Assembly (NCBI GenBank): GCA_000482145.1
Contig: AUXH01000096.1
Coordinates: 1 to 41,877, forward strand
Length of the DNA: 41,877 bases
Direction: 5' to 3'
Source of the DNA: Strigomonas culicis
Lineage: Eukaryota > Euglenozoa > Kinetoplastea > Trypanosomatida > Trypanosomatidae
Both the position numbers and the translations under genes were made by a program. Shown here piece after piece: positions 36,504 through 41,877 of this stretch. The notes under the pieces are model-generated. The model ran no database searches, was not told where the DNA came from, and saw nothing but the letters and a program-made list of their open reading frames with translations. The first letter of the stretch is position 1, and every line of letters starts with the position of its first letter.

Positions 36504-38480
36504 ATGCTGCAGATGGAGAACGATTGGAGATCCGCGGCCAACCTGGAGCTGCTGCTCGGGGACCACCCGCCCGTTCGCCACGAGAAGCCCATGCTGCGCG
36601 CGAACGACGCCGCCGCGCGCGCGAGGGTGCCGCGCATAGACGCCCGCAACACGGTGCACTACCGCTCCGCCTCCTACGGCGGCGCGCAGGACCTGACGTC
36701 GGCGCGCTGCCGCAAGATGCTGACGGCGTACTACCGTGAGATGCTGTCCAAGGTATCCCTTTGGTCGGCCATCGAAGCGGACATGGTCAAGGGGGAAGCC
36801 CCTGCCTCCAACGTGAAGGTGGAGGAGGCGGACGCGGACGACGACGCGCCGGCGACCGCGCTGCCGACGCTGGCCGGCCGCAGTGGGCCCACCTTCCGCG
36901 CGCTAGGCATCATCACCCAAACACCGGACCCCGCCGCCGTCGGCGATGATCTGCGCGCGCCGTGGGAGTTCTACATGATCTCGGACCTGGAGGACGACGG
37001 CCAGTACCTGCCCGCGCTGCGCGCCCTCACGAAGGACGTCTCGTCCGGCACCTTTGCCTTTCTCCACGCCGCCGGCGACGCCCGCGCGCCGCGGCCGCTG
37101 ATGAACCACGTCGGCAGCTCCCCGGACCCCACCGAGGAGGAGCCCCACGGTGCGGAGCAGCAGCGCGTGTCGCTCTTCACGAAGCTGCTGGACCACTTCA
37201 CCGGCGTCTACCCCGGCATCGCGGTGGGCGTCGTCGGCGACCCTTTCCAGCGCGACGCGCGCGGCGTGCTGAGCGGCGTGCTGGTGCGCCAGCTCGTGTT
37301 CCCGCACCGCCCGCGGCTGCCGTGGCAGCTGGCGGCGCCGGTGCCGCAGGGCGCGCCGCGGGCGTGCCGCGTGCACTTCTGCAGCGGCCCCTTCCCCCTC
37401 CGCGACGTGATGAGCGTGCTCAAGGCGGTCGTGCGGCAGGCGCTGCATCGCGGCGCGGATCTGCTCCTCATCGGTGGCCCGCTCCTCTCGACGACGGAGA
37501 TCCCGGAGATGGAGCGGAGGATGCTCCTGGAGATGGGCGAGACCTACGCGGACTTTGTCAACCGCGTCTACGAGACGCTGACGGAGCAGCTGGGGAAGCA
37601 CTACCAGATGAACCCGCTGCTGCCGCACATGAAGGTGATTCTGATTCCCCACCGCCACGACGTGACGCAGATTCCCGTGCTGCCCATGACGATGTATGAC
37701 CTGGAGGACGACGAGGACGTGTGGGTGCGCTCGAACCCCGCCCGCATCGCCATCAACGGCGTCCACTTGGGTGTCTTCAACGACGACATACTGCACCGGA
37801 TGCGCGGCGTGATGGTGGAGCGGTGGCCGACGGCGGAGGGCCGCCTGCGCCGCCTCGTGGAGAGCGTCGTGCAGTCGCGCTACTACACGCCCCTCCTGGA
37901 ACTGCCCGCCAGCACGGTGGACCTCAAGTACCTGCAGCACCTGCGGCTCGACTACCTGCCGCACGGGGACCCGTGCCATGCGGCGCCGACCAACGTGGAG
38001 GAGAACTGGGGCAAGCTCTACCCGCAGACGGACGCGGCAGCCGACGAGACCGTCCACGAGGAGGCGGGCGAGACCGCAGCGAAACGCACGAAGCTGGAGG
38101 TCAAGGCGGAGTCGGCGGCTGTCGAGTCCAAGGTACCGACTGCGGGAGAGGAAGGAGAGTCGATGCCGCACATCGTCTTCCTGCCCTCGGCGATGCCCAA
38201 GTTTGCGGTCGTCACGCACCGCGCGGTGCCGAGCGGCGCCAGCGCGGCCGCAGGCGGCGCCCACCAGCTGAAGGACGAGTGCCCCATCGACGACACGGAG
38301 CACGCGACGGGTGTGCTCATCGTCAACCAAGGCGTGTGGTCGAAGCGCGGCACCGGCACATTCGAGATGCGCGTGGTCGAGGTCACGATGCAGGACACTG
38401 AGGCGGTGGCCCGCCGCGGCGCCTCCGCGGCCACCGGCGTCTCGTGCGGGGTTCTCCACATTTACAAAAACCGTATCTAA
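36504..38480 (+). CDS. POLA2: DNA polymerase alpha subunit B (POLA2-like), 658 aa
   Basis: It is the accessory B subunit of the polymerase alpha-primase complex that starts Okazaki fragments. The C-terminal half carries an OB region followed by the inactivated calcineurin-like phosphoesterase fold typical of B subunits. VHFCSGPFPLRDVM (about 288) and ADLLLIGGPLLS (about 318) match the conserved FxxGPFT and GPFxD-type blocks, and MKVILIPHRHDV (about 377) matches the VPSxRD/HxxP strand. ARIAINGVHLGVFNDDILHRM fits the later N-P-x-x-F/ND strand. The N-terminal 60 residues and the acidic insert at about 98-120 are not recognised. An acidic/Lys linker near 510-550 interrupts the end. The frame is open from a TTG at 36495; ATGs at 36504 and 36513 are both possible, the latter directly after CAG. 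Stop is TAA. Confidence 0.85.
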   Translation: MLQMENDWRSAANLELLLGDHPPVRHEKPMLRANDAAARARVPRIDARNTVHYRSASYGGAQDLTSARCRKMLTAYYREMLSKVSLWSAIEADMVKGEAPASNVKVEEADADDDAPATALPTLAGRSGPTFRALGIITQTPDPAAVGDDLRAPWEFYMISDLEDDGQYLPALRALTKDVSSGTFAFLHAAGDARAPRPLMNHVGSSPDPTEEEPHGAEQQRVSLFTKLLDHFTGVYPGIAVGVVGDPFQRDARGVLSGVLVRQLVFPHRPRLPWQLAAPVPQGAPRACRVHFCSGPFPLRDVMSVLKAVVRQALHRGADLLLIGGPLLSTTEIPEMERRMLLEMGETYADFVNRVYETLTEQLGKHYQMNPLLPHMKVILIPHRHDVTQIPVLPMTMYDLEDDEDVWVRSNPARIAINGVHLGVFNDDILHRMRGVMVERWPTAEGRLRRLVESVVQSRYYTPLLELPASTVDLKYLQHLRLDYLPHGDPCHAAPTNVEENWGKLYPQTDAAADETVHEEAGETAAKRTKLEVKAESAAVESKVPTAGEEGESMPHIVFLPSAMPKFAVVTHRAVPSGASAAAGGAHQLKDECPIDDTEHATGVLIVNQGVWSKRGTGTFEMRVVEVTMQDTEAVARRGASAATGVSCGVLHIYKNRI

Positions 38481-39190
38481 AGGACACTTGTCGCATTCCT
38501 CTCCTTTGTATCAAGCGGGTCATGCATATATTTTTTTTTTCGGTTGTGCTTTTCGTACCAATATACTTATAGAATATGATATAGATAACATATAAATACA
38601 AGTGCTGTGTATTACTCACATTGTGAAGAAGCCAAGAAGAAAAAGAGCAAACAGTAAACTAATTAAGTGATAGACACGTATGCTCGAAATCGTGCGCACG
38701 CGCCATTCATAAAAAATGCTTCTCTTCTTCTCCCTTTCTCTTTTCTACGGTAGATTTATTGCAATCCCTAAAACATCAGCACAGAGGTTGTTACGTATGT
38801 CCAAAAAGCGCTTATAGATGCTCACTTTCTATTTCCATCGCTGCTACCTGATCATCTGTTCTTTTTTTCTGCTTGTTACTTCTTTTAAACACCTTCTAAT
38901 TACTGTTTTCTTTTGGCTTCAGTACAATGCTGTGAACAGTAGTCTAAGGCTGTGAGATTTTCATCAATTCGACGGTGCGGAATATACAACATTCGCCGCA
39001 AACACTTAGTGCGTCTCGAAGCATGCAATGCACAAATGAACGGAGTACTACTTTTCTTACTGTAATGCTTGTGTCATACACCCTCCTTCTCTCCCTTTGA
39101 CCCCCTTCCTCTACTACATGCGACTGCTGTGCGGAGCTTTCAAGAGGGCATTCTCGCCGAAGGAAAAGGAAGCACAGCACCTCCAAAGAA
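38481..39190. other. Long AT-rich spacer
   Basis: No gene is seen in 0.71 kb. It has poly-T near 38530-38541 and T/C tracts near 38718-38745 and 39081-39113. The last of these is followed by AG at 39135-39136, the probable acceptor for the SpoU-like gene; an ATG at 39118 lies before it. Confidence 0.6.
39081..39136 (+). promoter_or_regulatory. Pyrimidine tract and acceptor AG for SpoU-like gene
   Basis: A C-rich pyrimidine tract is followed, after 20 mixed bases, by the first AG at 39135-39136. No ATG lies between it and the start codon at 39191. Confidence 0.5.
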
Positions 39191-41182
39191 ATGAAGTGTA
39201 GTGCCCACCGTTGGAAGCAAACCCTGAACCCACCGAAGCGGGTCGTCCCGCTGCAACAGAACCCGCTCGCGCGGTGGTCCCGCTATTTGACGCACTGGGC
39301 CGACTTCGCGGCGCTCACGGCCGCGCAGGGAGCGACCCCCGCGGCGCGCCACGGCCTGCCGCACTGCACGGTGGGGTTGGAGGGCTGCGGGAGCGCCTTC
39401 AATGCCACGGCAGCGATACGCACGTGCCGTTTCTTCGAAACTGGCGCGCCGCCCATCTTTCTCCACGTGAAGGAGTGGGACGCGATTGAGCACATCCAAA
39501 GGCGCGAGGCGTTCCCCCAAGTCGACGTGGGCGACGCAACGTTAGCCTCCGCGCAGTCGCCACCCTCGCAGGGCGCGACGGACCCACGTATCGCCCTCTT
39601 TGGGGAGGAGCTCTTCACGCGCCAAGTGAACCTGGACAGCCCGGTGGTGGCCCTGGAGAACTTCACGAGCCGCTCCGAGAGCGTCTTCCGACGGCGCTTT
39701 CCATCGACGGCCCGGCTCGTTGTTGGACACGAGAACCACGGGGTGCGCGAGGGCTTTTTGTACCCGTCCGCAGCGCCGCTGCCCACCGCTGCCTGCGTGC
39801 TCTACGTCCCCCAGTACGGCACGATCAGCTCCCTCAACGTCGTCACCTCTCTCGGGATCGCCCTCTTCTACGCGTACCTGGACCTGCACCACCCCCACGC
39901 GCGCACGCTGTGCGACGACCCGCCGCCGCGGCTGGACCCGACGGCGACCCTCGACGCGCGCGGCGGCGACTTTGCACGCACGCTGCGAGAGAAGTCCGCC
40001 GTGACGCCGGCGGAGGTGCGGCGCGCGCTGCGGCTGTACGAGACCTTCTTCGAGGACGTGCTGCCCGCCCCGACCGGCGACGACACGGTGCCCAACCTCG
40101 TGAACGACCTGACCGCCTACAAGCGCGAGGTGGCGGATCCCAACATCAACCGCAGTCCGCGCGTCGACGCCCGACCCATCCACCCGCTCTACTACAAGAA
40201 GGACATGGCCTCTATTCACGAGGCGCACAAGGCCTACCGCGACCTTCTGCTGCAGTACAGCACGGAGCAGCCGGCGGGCACCGCGCAGGACGGGCGCCGC
40301 CGTCGCTTCGGCCTTTCCCTCCTTTATGAAAACGACTTGGATCAGCGCAACTTTGGCGGCCTCATCCGCAACGCGAACGCGTTCCTCGTGGACCAGGTGT
40401 GTTACCTCGGGCGGCGCAAGTACAACTCCGTCGGGTCGGTCGGCTCGTACCACTACACGCCCCCCGTGTACCTCGGGCCTTGCTTTGCGGGCCGCTTCTC
40501 CCACGCGCACCTCCACCAGCCCTGCGAGCCCCGCGGCACTGCGACTGCGGATGAGACAAAGAAGCTGAGCACCCACGCCGTGCCGCTCTCCCCGCCGGAG
40601 CTCCTTTTGCCGGACGAGGAGCGGCTTGCGTTGTGGCAGCGCCGGTTTCGCGATAAGGTGGAGGAGGCCTGTGGCGGCCCGCTGCACGTGTGGTTGCTGG
40701 ACTGCGGTCACGGCCAGCTCTATGCGTCGGACGCTGTCTTGTGGGGCACGGAGAAGGAAGGAACAGCCGGCGTCGAGGCATCCACCGGTGATGGCGAGAT
40801 GGCGGAGGAGGTGCTCGCGTCGGATGTGCTGTACGCGAGGAGCTCCGCCGCCTCCTGGGCGTGGTACGCCGATAAGCACAGCGCGGCGCAGCGGGACCGC
40901 TTCCTGCTGTCGTGCTGCGACACGGAGGCGCAGCTGCGGGCGGCGGTGCACGAGGGTGGGAAGGGCGCGGTGCTGCTTCTGGTGCCACAGGAGGGCAAGC
41001 TGCCCCATATTAGTCTGCTGCAGGAGTGCAGTCGCATCCTGAGAATTTTACCTGAGGATGCACAGACGCGCGACGGGCGGTTAAACGACATGCGCTGGTG
41101 TGGTCTCTCGTCCCAAGTGGCTAGTGGCATTGCAATGCAACGCTTATCGTCTGTACTGCATCCGCGTATCAAGGAACTGTAG
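39191..41182 (+). CDS. SpoU/TrmH-family RNA methyltransferase with a second degenerate SPOUT-like half, 663 aa
   Basis: SpoU enzymes methylate the 2'-O of ribose in tRNA or rRNA. The first half has all three motifs in order. Motif 1 is near 69-80 (N71 and R77 in FNATAAIRTC), motif 2 near 176-185 (G179, E181, N182 in VVGHENHG) and motif 3 near 206-218 (PQYGTISSLNVV, with S214, L215, N216). The catalytic Arg and the SAM-binding knot residues are therefore present. From about 365 a second motif-1 copy appears (RNFGGLIRNANAF, N387 and R393) followed by GRRKYNSVGSVGSYHY, like bacterial TrmH relatives. Its later motifs are weak: LVPQEGKLPH near 597-606 lacks the S-L-N triad. The protein thus looks like a fused pair with one active and one decayed half. 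No clear targeting signal, although the N-terminus is basic. Stop is TAG. Confidence 0.78.
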   Translation: MKCSAHRWKQTLNPPKRVVPLQQNPLARWSRYLTHWADFAALTAAQGATPAARHGLPHCTVGLEGCGSAFNATAAIRTCRFFETGAPPIFLHVKEWDAIEHIQRREAFPQVDVGDATLASAQSPPSQGATDPRIALFGEELFTRQVNLDSPVVALENFTSRSESVFRRRFPSTARLVVGHENHGVREGFLYPSAAPLPTAACVLYVPQYGTISSLNVVTSLGIALFYAYLDLHHPHARTLCDDPPPRLDPTATLDARGGDFARTLREKSAVTPAEVRRALRLYETFFEDVLPAPTGDDTVPNLVNDLTAYKREVADPNINRSPRVDARPIHPLYYKKDMASIHEAHKAYRDLLLQYSTEQPAGTAQDGRRRRFGLSLLYENDLDQRNFGGLIRNANAFLVDQVCYLGRRKYNSVGSVGSYHYTPPVYLGPCFAGRFSHAHLHQPCEPRGTATADETKKLSTHAVPLSPPELLLPDEERLALWQRRFRDKVEEACGGPLHVWLLDCGHGQLYASDAVLWGTEKEGTAGVEASTGDGEMAEEVLASDVLYARSSAASWAWYADKHSAAQRDRFLLSCCDTEAQLRAAVHEGGKGAVLLLVPQEGKLPHISLLQECSRILRILPEDAQTRDGRLNDMRWCGLSSQVASGIAMQRLSSVLHPRIKEL

Positions 41183-41617
41183 ATGGCCCTTCGTGCGGTG
41201 TCCACTCTTTCTGTCCAATTGTTCACATATTCTTCCAGTCTATCCGATTGTTTCGTAAGTAACTAAAATATAAACCCTAGATACCCCTCTATTGAGGTTG
41301 GGATAGCACAAATTCTCTCTTTAGTCACAGTCACATTGCCTATTGCATTCCTCTTGTGTTGTCTATGTATTGGCCTCAGACGACGGAAAGATAATCTGTC
41401 TTCTCCCCCTTTTCTTTCATGCTTCTCATCGTAGGAAAAGTAAGTGAAGATATTCTTCTTTGACATCCCATTTTCTGTGAAGCGACGCAGTAAACAGACT
41501 AATAGAAAAAGAAACCCGAAAAGGAAGTCGCTTTCGTTTTCTTCGCTTCTTATCCCTCCCTTTTGAGCGACCAGCATATCCCATAGAACCAGTACCCTTC
41601 AGAAGTCACGCTTCAAG
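41183..41617. other. Spacer
   Basis: No gene is seen. T/C tracts occur throughout, the last near 41527-41565, followed by AG at 41571-41572 in the leader region of the next gene. Confidence 0.6.
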
Positions 41618-41877
41618 ATGAGCGGACTTCAACTAATGAACTTTCGTTTCGATAGCATCTCTCGCGAAAAGCTGATTCAGGCCGGCGTCATCTTCGGCAC
41701 GGTCAGCGTCTTCTTCATCATCCAGCGCATGACCGCCCCGGCGACGCGGCCGCGGCCGGGCCACCCCCCTCACGCGCACACGCGCGCCCCCAGCGCGGCC
41801 GTGGTGGGCGCCGCGCCGCCGACCTCGCTGCTCGCGCGGCACGGCGCGCCGGCGCCCGAGGCGATCGCAGCCCTGCT
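41618..41877 (+). CDS. Small single-pass membrane protein, 3' end cut by window
   Basis: An ATG at 41618 opens a frame that stays open to the window end (86 codons seen). The first 18 residues are polar (SGLQLMNFRFDSISREK). Residues about 19-37 form one hydrophobic helix (LIQAGVIFGTVSVFFIIQ) ending in an Arg, then a Pro/Ala/His/Arg-rich tail (about 40-86). This looks like an N-terminal membrane anchor, of the kind seen in outer mitochondrial or ER proteins. Codon bias turns strongly GC-rich within 20 codons, as in neighbouring genes. The family is not recognised and the C-terminus is not in the window. Confidence 0.7.
   Translation, partial: MSGLQLMNFRFDSISREKLIQAGVIFGTVSVFFIIQRMTAPATRPRPGHPPHAHTRAPSAAVVGAAPPTSLLARHGAPAPEAIAAL

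Noticed and set aside
970..41008. Many long open frames on the minus strand opposite the genes
   Set aside because: They are mirror frames of GC-rich plus-strand genes, have Arg/Ala/His-rich composition, and lack domains. They follow from the high GC content of the coding strand.

Overview
The window looks like nuclear DNA of a kinetoplastid flagellate, most likely a trypanosomatid. All convincing genes lie on the + strand, head to tail, and none needs an intron. Coding regions are very GC-rich with strong G/C-ending codon bias. They are separated by AT-rich spacers full of poly-T, poly-A, pyrimidine tracts and microsatellites, with an AG just upstream of most start codons. That is the layout of one polycistronic unit processed by spliced-leader trans-splicing and polyadenylation. 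Several products are trypanosomatid hallmarks: a small WW plus CCCH protein (ZFP2 type), a Tudor-less SMN, an iron SOD of the SODB type, and a NIMA-related kinase with a C-terminal PH domain. TAA, TAG and TGA all end genes here, so the code is standard. The species cannot be named from this window. From memory, HSP60 next to Fe-SOD resembles a Leishmania chromosome 32 arrangement, which is a hint only.

Layout: 1-0.95 kb is an AT-rich spacer. 1-14.6 kb holds an unknown protein, a 1230-residue protein with a C-terminal PDZ-like domain, a 3'-5' exonuclease with a long disordered N-terminus, a Dpb4/POLE3-like histone-fold protein, a divergent CDF zinc-transporter-like protein with a His-rich tail, and another unknown. 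15-22 kb holds a divergent mitochondrial HSP60, Fe-SOD, a beta carbonic anhydrase flanked by unusually long spacers, and a NEK-PH kinase with a possible N-myristoylation signal. 22.8-28.6 kb holds a probable SMN, a small basic protein, a protein with a degenerate JmjC-like core, a small acidic unknown with an upstream mini-ORF, and mitoribosomal mL38. 29-34.5 kb holds a PUF-repeat nucleolar-type protein, ZFP2 and coatomer epsilon. 34.5-36.5 kb is a decayed stretch with an apparent pseudogene of an endonuclease/exonuclease/phosphatase-like gene. 36.5-41.9 kb holds the DNA polymerase alpha B subunit, a protein with two SpoU/TrmH-like halves, and the start of a small single-pass membrane protein cut by the window end.

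The genes are not functionally linked as in a bacterial operon. They mix DNA replication, RNP assembly, mitochondrial translation and folding, vesicle traffic and RNA processing, as is normal for trypanosomatid gene arrays. I found no tRNA, rRNA, CRISPR or convincing transposon. The observations most worth following are the degenerate-site proteins (JmjC-like, CDF-like, tandem SPOUT), the SMN call, the pseudogene and the carbonic anhydrase location. All protein calls come from reading translated sequence and remembered family motifs; no database search was run.
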